A DNA stretch of 64,000 nucleotides from Pseudotamlana haliotis (lineage in GTDB: Bacteria > Bacteroidota > Bacteroidia > Flavobacteriales > Flavobacteriaceae), in contig NZ_WAAT01000041.1 of NCBI RefSeq assembly GCF_008806375.1, forward strand, positions 43,039 to 107,038, in the 5' to 3' direction. The position numbers and the translations under genes were made by a program. Below, one piece after another: positions 47,057 through 55,690 of the stretch (position 1 is the first letter of the stretch; each line of letters starts with the position of its first letter). The notes under the pieces were generated by a model, which did no database searches, was not told where the DNA came from, and saw only the letters and a program-made list of their open reading frames with translations.

Positions 47057-49384
47057 TTACTGTATAATTAATTTTTGGGTCTGTGAATCTGTCCCATTAT
47101 TTAATTTAAGAATGTAAAGCCCAGGATTTAAATTTAATTGGGTTACAAAACGGGATCCACTTGTTGATCTTTTTATCACCTCATGATGCGCTAAAGCTCC
47201 TGAAAGCGTATAAATATCAAGACTCACTTCTCCACTATTAAAACTTTTGGAAACCAAAGTCAAGCTACCTCCATTAACAGGATTGGGATAAATTTTTAAA
47301 TCTGATTTTTTAGAGTGGTCAACGCTCAATACATTTTCTATTTCCAATGATAATGTAGGAGCTTCTGCAGTAGACTCATCACTGATCCCGTAATAATGGG
47401 CACCAACCGATCCAGAGGTGGCATCAATACTTAATCTTAAAAAAATATAGTCTCCAGCTACTGCTCCAGCATCATATTGAGCATTAATGTATGCTGCTAA
47501 AGCTGTATCTCCCGTATCATTTGAATTTACTTCTCTGTCTGTAAAAATCTCCGTACCTACTGGTTCAGACCCACTTACATCTCTTACTATATAGGCATCT
47601 TGTATACCAATTACACTCATAGAAGATGCTGTATAAGCACCATCGTAGAAATTATTTGGAGAAATGGCATTTGATGAATTAAAAGGTAGCCCATATAAAT
47701 CAATATCAGAAGATACCCAATGTCTTATGTAAGCAATATTAACTTTTAAATTAGCCGAAACCACAGTTTTCCCTACGGGACGCACAGGTAGTTGAAAAGG
47801 AATAATGGCGTTGGTAGTATATGCCGCGCCAGTTGATGCGCTTTGCCCTAATTTCAAAACTTGAGTACCATCAATACTGTTTCCACTCGTCCATGGATTT
47901 GTAGCACCTTGGGCTAAATTGGCAACATCTGAAATGATACCATCTCCATTAGGCATAATTTCATATTGTGTTGTGGCTTGTCCGCCTGAATCTGGACTAA
48001 CTGAAAGCAAAAAAGAAGCTGAAGTAATGCTTCTTCCATTATCTGCTATCACTGTAATATCTTGATAATCTCCCCTATCTGAAAGTACAGGATTAAATTC
48101 AATTTCTCCAGTGTTATCACCATGATCTGAAAAAGTTGCGAAACTCGGTAAATTGGCCACGGTAAAGGCAATGGCATCAGATCCATTGGTTTGCGCCGAA
48201 AAGCCAACTTTTAAGGTCTCACCTTCAATGATCGCTTTATCTTCTAAAACTGGCATTATCTCAGCAGGATCAGAATCCGAAACTCCCGAAATAGTAACTT
48301 GTCCTAAATCTGGAACTGCTTTTATTAAAGCATACTTATTTCCATTGTGGGTAATCACTTGGGCATCTACCGAAGCTCCATTTTGAACTGCAGAGACATT
48401 CACCCAACTATTATCTATTCGAACTTTAACAGATAAAGGGAAATAAAAGGCCGCATCAAGCATATTATCTGTAAGCGTAAATTTTACTTCATTAGCAGTA
48501 ACCTGATCCACATTTAAATTATGTGTTGCAAATGATTGAGAATATTGAGCAACTTCTGTAAAACTCGCTACCCATAAATCTGTTTTATTTGCTAAGTATT
48601 GTAAAAACTCATCTGTACTAGTTTCATCTGCAGCATCTACACCATGAAAATGTGTACTCCCCCAACCTCTGTAATAATTGGTACCATATAAGGTATTTAC
48701 TTTATCTAATAGAGGTAAGATGTATTTATCCCTGTTCGTGTTGTTACCATATACATGCACATTAGACACACTATTGACATCTAAATAATTAACCGTGTTT
48801 GCTTGATTTAAAACACCTTGAGTTCCTCTTATCCCAATAAACAATTTTCGAGCTTCGGTTTCATTACCCTCGCCATAAGGGTATGAATAAGTGAGGCAAT
48901 TGTTGTTACTTGATGCCAACTCTGTATTAATTTTAGACTTTGTAGCCTGCAGTCTAGATAGGTAATCTGCGTCAGATGGATTAACCTCTCCTCCAGTTGG
49001 TGTGTTATACCAGTTTCTATCATCATGGCCATCTATTTGACTTCCCATATTTGCCAATTCATTATAGGCGCTCCAATTTTGAACATTATATTGCGGATCT
49101 GCTTCAGTAATAACAAACCAAGTAAAGTGGAAACCATATTTAGAAATCATATTTTTCCAAAAAGGAATATTTTGTTCGTTATTATCATCTATAGTTACCG
49201 TAAACGCTGCTAATTTATCGTCGTTCCACAAGCACACACCTGCTTCACCTACATTTGTTGGCCAAACTTTATCAGTCACCGAAAACCTTGAACCAACTGC
49301 TGGATCTAGATTAAATTCATTTTGTGCAATCGATTGGATGAATGAAAGTAGAAATAAAAATAAAGTGATGATATTCTTAGGCAT
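47057..49384 (-). CDS. T9SS-secreted NodB/polysaccharide deacetylase-like protein with CBM96-like domain
   Basis: 775 residues from the ATG at 49384, which starts a normal signal peptide (MPKNIITLFLFLLSFIQSIAQ); a start at 49426 would add 14 residues before it. The NodB-like domain (about 45-285) shows FTVTIDDNNE (TFDD motif), GSQIDGHDDRNW (HxxxH motif with the second His replaced by Asn) and TYSYPYGEGN (RPPYG motif). An Ig-like domain (about 385-470), a CBM96-like domain (about 480-690) and a T9SS tail with YPNPVNGG follow. Expected role: deacetylation of the polymer at the surface. The altered metal site leaves activity in doubt. Confidence 0.82.
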   Translation of the reverse strand: MPKNIITLFLFLLSFIQSIAQNEFNLDPAVGSRFSVTDKVWPTNVGEAGVCLWNDDKLAAFTVTIDDNNEQNIPFWKNMISKYGFHFTWFVITEADPQYNVQNWSAYNELANMGSQIDGHDDRNWYNTPTGGEVNPSDADYLSRLQATKSKINTELASSNNNCLTYSYPYGEGNETEARKLFIGIRGTQGVLNQANTVNYLDVNSVSNVHVYGNNTNRDKYILPLLDKVNTLYGTNYYRGWGSTHFHGVDAADETSTDEFLQYLANKTDLWVASFTEVAQYSQSFATHNLNVDQVTANEVKFTLTDNMLDAAFYFPLSVKVRIDNSWVNVSAVQNGASVDAQVITHNGNKYALIKAVPDLGQVTISGVSDSDPAEIMPVLEDKAIIEGETLKVGFSAQTNGSDAIAFTVANLPSFATFSDHGDNTGEIEFNPVLSDRGDYQDITVIADNGRSITSASFLLSVSPDSGGQATTQYEIMPNGDGIISDVANLAQGATNPWTSGNSIDGTQVLKLGQSASTGAAYTTNAIIPFQLPVRPVGKTVVSANLKVNIAYIRHWVSSDIDLYGLPFNSSNAISPNNFYDGAYTASSMSVIGIQDAYIVRDVSGSEPVGTEIFTDREVNSNDTGDTALAAYINAQYDAGAVAGDYIFLRLSIDATSGSVGAHYYGISDESTAEAPTLSLEIENVLSVDHSKKSDLKIYPNPVNGGSLTLVSKSFNSGEVSLDIYTLSGALAHHEVIKRSTSGSRFVTQLNLNPGLYILKLNNGTDSQTQKLIIQ
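49327..49336. promoter_or_regulatory. Second copy of the LacI-type palindrome, inside the NodB-like gene
   Basis: CAATCGATTG recurs here, and with two flanking bases it gives a 12-bp identity (CAATCGATTGCA) to the operator at 9465. It lies in the signal-peptide codons, about 50 bp after the start. It may be an intragenic repressor site joining this operon to the LacI regulator, or a chance match. Confidence 0.35.
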
Positions 49385-49423
49385 AAAATTAATTTGTGAA
49401 TGGTTATTGTATCGAAATAAATA

Positions 49424-49467
49424 CATTCATGATTTATGAAATCCATGAATGATTCTTCTCAAATATA
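49424..49467 (-). promoter_or_regulatory. Candidate promoter and 5' hairpin of the secreted-protein operon
   Basis: On the minus strand TATATTTG (49460-49467) is a -7 match, but no -33 TTG is at the right distance. Just downstream CATTCATG (49424-49431) and CATGAATG (49444-49451) form a hairpin near the 5' end of the predicted mRNA. This may start transcription of the NodB-to-GH88 unit. Confidence 0.35.
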
Positions 49468-49554
49468 ACCACAAAAAAACCAAGAATACTAGTGTTTAAG
49501 GCACTTGAAGGTCAGAAAAGACAAAACTAACAAACAAATAAACAGAACGTATAA

Positions 49555-49584
49555 AAATCTTAGACGTATTTTAAGATTTAAGGC
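49555..49584 (-). terminator. Possible terminator after the rhamnose/beta-helix unit
   Basis: AAATCTTA (49555-49562) pairs with TAAGATTT (49572-49579). On the minus strand the hairpin is followed by TTTTAT. It lies about 105 bp after the stop of the 706-residue protein. The remaining bases of the 300-bp gap 49385-49683 hold no convincing gene. Confidence 0.4.
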
Positions 49585-49683
49585 TAAAAAAGAAGCTAAA
49601 ATTACCTATTACGCATTATTTACTAGTTATTTTAAGAATTTAATAAAATTACACGTAAAAAACAGCCTTAATAACAATATCAA

Positions 49684-51804
49684 TTACCAAACAAAAAGCA
49701 TTTGCTTGGCATTTTTATCACCCATATTATATTCTAAAATATACTTACCAATGGGTAGGTTTAAATTATCAGTACGAAAAACATGGTTGGTCAAAATTGA
49801 AGGCATCACTTCTTGTTTAAACACGACTTCTCCAGAAAAATTCAAGAGTTTCATATCAACTTTTATATTTTCCTCAAACCCTAAAAAGTAAAAAATTACA
49901 TCTCCTGCTTGCATTGGACTTGAAGCTGCAACAATCAAATTTTTTACTGAAGGTTTAATTTGTGTTGTTCCTTTATTCAATTCAGGATACCCAACAGTAA
50001 GTTCTAACATAGGAACACGTTCTTTTTCTTCGCTATTTGCACTTACAATATTCCATCTATTAAAATCGGATACATCTTTAACGTTAGGATTTAGTCTTAA
50101 AAACAAATACTGCTCAGGTTGGTTATTTGACTCTATTAAGGTATTTATATAATTCTTTAAAGCATTTTGACCTATAGTCGAAGTTTGGACTCCTCCTCCG
50201 TAAGTATCTGTATTAATGTAGTTATTTTGTATAGGTCTGGCAGCGATATCTTGACCAAATGTTCCTTGGTAAAACATATCATCGGTTACCCAAAAATTTG
50301 ATTTTGAAGGTAACCCATATAAATCCACACCTCCTTCTGGAGTATTATCAATTTTAAGAAGATCGATTTTAAAATTAGCTGAAATAATGGCCTTTCCACC
50401 TGGAATTAATGGCAGCTTAAAAGGAAATACACCAGCGCCATCAATTTTTTCAGCGACTCCCCCTATTCGAATTTGGGCCTGTCCATCCCAATCTCCTTTT
50501 CCTTTAGAATGTATTTGCCTATCTGAAGGCTGGGTAGGCACACTAATAACGCTATTAGACTCATCAATTTTAGTATATTCGAAAGCCCCAACATTTACAA
50601 AATTCCCCATTGTACGATAATTAAGGCTTATATCTTGCTTTGGAGCCAAATCTAAAATACCTTTATTTAAAGCCATAGAATTTTCACCTAAGGAAAAGTC
50701 AAACTTAGCCCAATTTTTAAAACATAAATCGTAATCATGTACAGAAACAGGAAGTGTAAGATTATGATCGGCTATTCCTTTAATACTTTGAAACAACACA
50801 TCGTTAGACAAATTATTTCTAATAATAATATTTGATGAATTTTGCTCCCCTAGAACTTGAATAGCCGCTGCAGTATTAATGTTTGCAGCATTTTTGAAAC
50901 TCAAACCAAAATAAGGATTGACTACAGTATTATTTACAATCTTCACTTGATTTATACGCCCCTTTATCGAGATGCCTTTATCACTATTTGTAACGACTAA
51001 ATTATTTTCAATAATACTTTCTGAGATGGTTATATTGCCACCGTAAATACCATAAAGTAAACCAATTTGAGTGCGATCTGGTTTAACGAAGTTAATGATA
51101 CTATTCCCTCTAACTATATTCCCTTTAGTTTCGTTATCTTGAAAACGAATACCGCAGCTACTTAGATTTTCTTCTGCAATACATTCTTTAAGGAGGTTAT
51201 ATTCTAAAACATTATAATTTCCAGAAATTTCAATAGCGTTACTTTTAAAAAATTGAATTCGGTTATTTCGAATTTGATTTTTATCACCTTCAACACCTAT
51301 GCCGCTTTTATAATTTAAAATAACATTACTTTCTACTCTACATTGTGTGCCTTTTACCTGAATCGCACTATCATGATTTTGACCTTCGAAACGATTCTCT
51401 AACAATCTTATCCTACTGCTATTTTGATGTATAAACACCGCATTAGGCTTAGTTTTACCTTCAAATAAAAGGTTGGAGAATATCCATCTTGAAGCTGGGT
51501 TTACATCGGTTCCAAAAACAATAGAACTAATAATAGGCTTTTCGTCTTCAAACTTTTTAACAGTGATATATTTTTCATTTTCACCAATCACGGTTACATG
51601 ACCATGATTTCCAGAACGTAAAAAAATAACGTCTCCAGGCTTAAATGTTCTTACGTTTTCAAAAACAGTTTCAAGTGCCCCCCAAGGGTGTTCTTTACTA
51701 CCATCATTACTTTTTTTCCCATGTACGGGATCGCAATAAAAATCGGTTGCGTTTACGGTTAAAAACGGCAAAAAACAAAGTAATAAAGTTATATACGTTT
51801 TCAT
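49684..51804 (-). CDS. T9SS-type parallel beta-helix protein with CBM96-like domain, catalytic motifs absent
   Basis: 706 residues: signal peptide (1-19), beta-helix (20-410) starting with FYCDPVHGKKSNDGS, CBM96/DNRLRE-like domain (about 430-610) and a C-terminal sorting-like domain (about 625-706). Unlike its three relatives in this locus it lacks GDAIRGLGS (SNAIEISGN instead) and the HDD motif (CGIRFQD instead). Its tail also lacks the YPNP signature (SPMQAGD). It may be a binding protein or a diverged enzyme for another linkage. It lies 58 bp after lldD and ends the rhamnose gene series. Confidence 0.78.
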   Translation of the reverse strand: MKTYITLLLCFLPFLTVNATDFYCDPVHGKKSNDGSKEHPWGALETVFENVRTFKPGDVIFLRSGNHGHVTVIGENEKYITVKKFEDEKPIISSIVFGTDVNPASRWIFSNLLFEGKTKPNAVFIHQNSSRIRLLENRFEGQNHDSAIQVKGTQCRVESNVILNYKSGIGVEGDKNQIRNNRIQFFKSNAIEISGNYNVLEYNLLKECIAEENLSSCGIRFQDNETKGNIVRGNSIINFVKPDRTQIGLLYGIYGGNITISESIIENNLVVTNSDKGISIKGRINQVKIVNNTVVNPYFGLSFKNAANINTAAAIQVLGEQNSSNIIIRNNLSNDVLFQSIKGIADHNLTLPVSVHDYDLCFKNWAKFDFSLGENSMALNKGILDLAPKQDISLNYRTMGNFVNVGAFEYTKIDESNSVISVPTQPSDRQIHSKGKGDWDGQAQIRIGGVAEKIDGAGVFPFKLPLIPGGKAIISANFKIDLLKIDNTPEGGVDLYGLPSKSNFWVTDDMFYQGTFGQDIAARPIQNNYINTDTYGGGVQTSTIGQNALKNYINTLIESNNQPEQYLFLRLNPNVKDVSDFNRWNIVSANSEEKERVPMLELTVGYPELNKGTTQIKPSVKNLIVAASSPMQAGDVIFYFLGFEENIKVDMKLLNFSGEVVFKQEVMPSILTNHVFRTDNLNLPIGKYILEYNMGDKNAKQMLFVW

Positions 51805-51862
51805 GATGGTTATGTTTTTATTATTGAAATAATCTAATTATAACACCCAAATTATACTTTAT

Positions 51863-53005
51863 TTACTTAATTAGGTGCTTAGGAAGGTCCTGTACAGATT
51901 CGCAATTTAGCTGATCCATTACCTGTTTTAATTCCGTTTTTAACAAAGAAATTGTGTGGTCACCTCCTGTTTTTCCCAAAGCAGATACACCATACATAAA
52001 TGACCGACCCAAAAAAGAAAAATTTGCCCCAGAAGCTAAGCTTCTAGCAATATCAGATCCAGACCGAATACCACTATCCATCATCACTTCAATTTTATCG
52101 CCATATTTTTCGGCTATTCTACTTAGGGGCTTAATAGTAGATTGTCCAGCATCTAATTGACGACCACCATGATTAGACACAATTATACCGTCTAACCCTA
52201 ATCGAATTGCTTCTTGTGCATCGTACTCTGAAGCGACACCTTTTAACACTAATTTCCCTTTCCACATATCTCTAATGGGTTTAATTTTTTCTTCATTTAA
52301 ACGCCCACTAAAAGTTTGATCCATAAATTTCCCTAATTGCCTAAGATCCATTCCTTTTGGCATATATGGTTTTAATGTTTCAAAATTTGGTTGCCCGTGT
52401 TTTAAAGTTTCATATGTCCAATGCGGCTTACCTAATACAGATAAAATATTTTTTATCGACATTTTTGGAGGCATAGCCAGACCATTTCTAATATCACGAG
52501 GTCTAAAACCAAAGGTAGGCACATCACATAAAATAACAAGAACAGGACATTCTGCCGCTTCTGCTCTTTTAATAATGTCGTTTCGTAACCTATCTTCTGT
52601 TGGATGGTACAACTGAAACCAGGCCTTTCCTTGGGTAAGTTCACTTGCACGTTCTATACTCATGGTAGTTACCGTACTTAAAATAAATGGAATGTTATGA
52701 TCAAAGGCGGCTTTTGCTAAAATCTCAGGGGAATTAGGCCACATTAAGCCCTGCAAACCCACTGGTGCAATTCCGAAAGGAGCATCATATTCAACCCCAA
52801 ACAAGTTCGTTTTTAAAGAAGCATTTTTATGACTTTTTAAATAATTTGGTTCCAACTGAACGTCGCGAAGCTCAGAAGTATTTCGATATAAATTAACATC
52901 TTCATTACAACCGCCATCCAAATATTCAAAAGCAAACTTAGGAATCTTTTTTTTAGACTTTTGTCTTAAGTCTGCCACAGAAGGGTATTTTGAGTTTAAA
53001 ACCAT
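51863..53005 (-). CDS. lldD: FMN-dependent L-lactate dehydrogenase
   Basis: 380 residues, of the alpha-hydroxyacid oxidase family. The FMN and active-site blocks are visible: FEYLDGGCNED, GIAPVGLQGLMWPNSPEILAKAA, WFQLYHP, LVLKGVASEYDA, VSNHGGRQLD (catalytic His and Arg) and MMDSGIRSGSDI. It oxidises L-lactate to pyruvate at the membrane, passing electrons to quinone. It directly follows the rhamnulose kinase gene (5 bp). RhaEW makes L-lactate from L-lactaldehyde, so its presence here closes the rhamnose route into central metabolism. Other hydroxyacids are possible but less likely. Confidence 0.9.
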   Translation of the reverse strand: MVLNSKYPSVADLRQKSKKKIPKFAFEYLDGGCNEDVNLYRNTSELRDVQLEPNYLKSHKNASLKTNLFGVEYDAPFGIAPVGLQGLMWPNSPEILAKAAFDHNIPFILSTVTTMSIERASELTQGKAWFQLYHPTEDRLRNDIIKRAEAAECPVLVILCDVPTFGFRPRDIRNGLAMPPKMSIKNILSVLGKPHWTYETLKHGQPNFETLKPYMPKGMDLRQLGKFMDQTFSGRLNEEKIKPIRDMWKGKLVLKGVASEYDAQEAIRLGLDGIIVSNHGGRQLDAGQSTIKPLSRIAEKYGDKIEVMMDSGIRSGSDIARSLASGANFSFLGRSFMYGVSALGKTGGDHTISLLKTELKQVMDQLNCESVQDLPKHLIK

Positions 53006-53010
53006 AATTC

Positions 53011-54390
53011 TTAATTTAAATTAAAAGGTATATGCTTTTTTAGGGCATATTTTTTAGACAAAAATTTGGGACCTAATGTTTGACCTGTTAAAACAATACA
53101 CGCCCCTAATGCTGAGCCAAAGGAGGATTTTGTAGACTTTACCTTTAAATCCTTAAAATGATGAGTCAATAGATTTATAAAAACATCATTATCACTAAAA
53201 CCTCCATCAACAAACAATTGTTTAATTTTTGGACTATGCCCCTTAGCCACTTTTATATTTTCAACTTGCAGCTTAACAAGTTCTATCATTAATTGGTGGT
53301 AGGCCTCTGTAAAACCAACATGTTTAATGGTTGTTTTTTTAGGCATATTAGAATCCAATAAATACTTCCAACTAAAACAGTTTGTTTGGTCTGCTGATAA
53401 TTTTTGAAAGATCTCAGCATTAAACTTCACGGTTTTATGAAACGTTTCGGGTACATTAAAAAAGTGACTTAGTTGACCTATTTGAAATTTGTATTCTTTG
53501 CCCAACAAAAATTTTGCCGATTTCACAAAATCTCCATTAGTCTTCATGTAGTTAACCGTTTGATTTTTAATATCTTCTTCGGTTAAAACAGACATTAAAT
53601 AGGGGTTCATAGACACACTCCAAGTGCCTGTAGAAACCAATATAAACGGCTTTTTAGAACTTTTTATGTACGGAATTAAAGCCGATGAACTATCATGAAC
53701 TCCTACCCCTACTTTAATTAAATTCTCTTTAAACCGAATACTAATAGCGGTTTCGGCAGTAACTATTGGTGGTAATAATTTATCAATCCTTTCTTTAATT
53801 ACCCAACTGTGATAATTTTGATTTTCAAAATCCCAGAGCGCAGTATGACAACCAATACTTGTATATTCACTAACAGGAACCTGAGTAAACAAGTAGCTCA
53901 AATACTGCGGAAGATGTAAGGTATATTTTATTTTACCAAATACAGTTGGTTGCGTATACTTTAACCAGTATAACTGCATGCCAGAATTTAGCATTCCAGA
54001 TTGTGCTGCGCAAGTTTCTACAGAAACATCACCATGAGTGTTTTCAAATTTATCAATTATATCTTTTGGAATAGGTTTTAAATAATTGTAAAGTGGCGTT
54101 AATGGTTTTCCATTTTTATCCAAATGCACTAAACTGGCTCCATAAGTGGAAAAATTCAATCCTCTTATAACATATTTATTAGATTCCAAGCACTTTTCAA
54201 ACACAGACCGTATCCATTTTTCAAGTGCTTCTAGGTTTTCTGTAGGAAAACCGTCCTGATCAACAGTTTCTTCTAATCTTATGTATTCTTTATGAACCAC
54301 ACTAAAATTAGAATCAAAAAGAAAAAATTTCTTATTGGTTTTTCCTATATCAAATACCGCCGTTACGTCTTGTTTGATTAATGTCTCCAT
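53011..54390 (-). CDS. rhaB: FGGY-family kinase, probably L-rhamnulokinase
   Basis: 459 residues. The FGGY features are AVFDIGKTNKKFFLFD (ATP phosphate-binding), GVHDSSSALIPY (with the catalytic-type Asp), ILVSTGTWSVSMNP and FVDGGFSDNDVFINLL, FGSALGA (adenosine-binding). It would phosphorylate L-rhamnulose to rhamnulose 1-phosphate. The assignment depends on its place between rhaI and lldD and on the rhaEW aldolase. The protein differs from the E. coli RhaB type, as is usual for operons with the P. stutzeri-type isomerase. Gene spacing is 5-7 bp on both sides. Confidence 0.87.
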   Translation of the reverse strand: METLIKQDVTAVFDIGKTNKKFFLFDSNFSVVHKEYIRLEETVDQDGFPTENLEALEKWIRSVFEKCLESNKYVIRGLNFSTYGASLVHLDKNGKPLTPLYNYLKPIPKDIIDKFENTHGDVSVETCAAQSGMLNSGMQLYWLKYTQPTVFGKIKYTLHLPQYLSYLFTQVPVSEYTSIGCHTALWDFENQNYHSWVIKERIDKLLPPIVTAETAISIRFKENLIKVGVGVHDSSSALIPYIKSSKKPFILVSTGTWSVSMNPYLMSVLTEEDIKNQTVNYMKTNGDFVKSAKFLLGKEYKFQIGQLSHFFNVPETFHKTVKFNAEIFQKLSADQTNCFSWKYLLDSNMPKKTTIKHVGFTEAYHQLMIELVKLQVENIKVAKGHSPKIKQLFVDGGFSDNDVFINLLTHHFKDLKVKSTKSSFGSALGACIVLTGQTLGPKFLSKKYALKKHIPFNLN

Positions 54391-54397
54391 AATTCAA

Positions 54398-55669
54398 CTA
54401 TAAACCTGTAGCGCTAGAGTTCATTCCTCTTTCCTTAATAAGTTGGTTTCTAACATCTAATTTTCTATAAGCCAAAATAGGATCAATAGCTCCACCATTT
54501 CTTCTTCTAGCCTCTGCTAAAATGGTTTTAACATCTGTATTAAAAGCATCTTGTAAAATACGTTGAGCTGAAGCAACATCATTTTTTAATTGAGCGCTTT
54601 CCAAGGCTTTTTGATCTATTAATAAAGCCTTTGCATAAGCGGTTTCAATAGCTTCTATAGACTGAATTAAATCTTCTAATGGATCTTTTAAATTATGACT
54701 AGCATCAATCATCCATGCTGGAATTGGGTTATTCGCTGGGTTATTTTGCATCCCGAAAACCAACTCATTAAATATTAAAAATAATTGATAAGGTTTAATA
54801 ACACCAACACTCAAATCATCATCACCATATTTACTATCATTAAAATGAAAACCGCCTAACATACCTCTAGTCATTAGGGTGGCTACAATATGTTCAATAT
54901 TCGTGTTTGGTAAATGATGTCCTAAATCTACAAGCGTATAAGCTTGTTCCCCTAAATCTTTAGCCAACATATGGGAAGTTCCCCAATCTTGAATGACCAT
55001 AGAGTAAAAATTAGGTTCGTAAGGTTTATATTCAATAAACAGCTTCCAATCTGATGGTAAATGCGCATAAATTTCCTTTAGACTCGATAAAGTATTTTCA
55101 AACGCGCGTCTAAAATTTAATTGGCCTGGAAAATTAGAGCCGTCGGCCAACCAGACTGTTAATGACTTTGAGCCTAGTGCCACGCCATAATCGATAACTT
55201 CCTTATTATGGGCAACAGCTTGATCTCGCACACTTTTATCGGTATGACATAAGGACCCGAACTTATAACTATACTCTTGATCTTCTTGATCCTGAAATGT
55301 ATTCGAATTCATGGCATCAAACTGAATTCCCAGTTTTTCTGCAGTTGCCTTAATGCCTTCTGGATCTTTAGGAATATCCCAAGGAATATGTAGCGAAATG
55401 GCATTAGCCGATTTGGTTAAGGTATTTATAACGGCTATATCTTCTATTTTTTGTTCTAAAGTACTAGGTTCACCTCCAAAACCGAACTTTCCAAACCGTG
55501 TGCCTCCAGCACCTAAAGCCCAACTTGGAATAGCGATGTTATAATTTGCAATGACATCAATAATCTGTTCTAAGTTTTGATGCTTTTTAGACAATAATTT
55601 AAGGTTCTCCTCATGATCTAAAAGTAAGCCACTATTTAAATCATTTATTGCGGTATTTTTTATCTGCAT
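54398..55669 (-). CDS. rhaI: L-rhamnose isomerase (P. stutzeri RhaI type)
   Basis: 423 residues, a TIM-barrel sugar isomerase. It has the metal-site and family blocks IPSWALGAGGTRFGKFGFGGEPST, SLHIPWDIP, FDAMNSNTF, WLADGSNFPGQ, FIEYKPYEP (Glu), LVDLGHHLPNTNIE (Asp, His) and GGFHFNDSKYGDDDL (His, Asp). It converts L-rhamnose to L-rhamnulose in the cytoplasm. This enzyme type has relaxed specificity for other aldoses. It lies between the aldolase fusion and the kinase on one transcript. Confidence 0.92.
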   Translation of the reverse strand: MQIKNTAINDLNSGLLLDHEENLKLLSKKHQNLEQIIDVIANYNIAIPSWALGAGGTRFGKFGFGGEPSTLEQKIEDIAVINTLTKSANAISLHIPWDIPKDPEGIKATAEKLGIQFDAMNSNTFQDQEDQEYSYKFGSLCHTDKSVRDQAVAHNKEVIDYGVALGSKSLTVWLADGSNFPGQLNFRRAFENTLSSLKEIYAHLPSDWKLFIEYKPYEPNFYSMVIQDWGTSHMLAKDLGEQAYTLVDLGHHLPNTNIEHIVATLMTRGMLGGFHFNDSKYGDDDLSVGVIKPYQLFLIFNELVFGMQNNPANNPIPAWMIDASHNLKDPLEDLIQSIEAIETAYAKALLIDQKALESAQLKNDVASAQRILQDAFNTDVKTILAEARRRNGGAIDPILAYRKLDVRNQLIKERGMNSSATGL

Positions 55670-55690
55670 ACTTCTAGGTATTAGAGTTGA

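Noticed and set aside
49505-49891. 128-codon plus-strand reading frame overlapping the end of the 706-residue protein gene
   Set aside because: Lysine-rich low-complexity product in the AT-rich gap and antisense to a well-supported gene; no motif or start signal.
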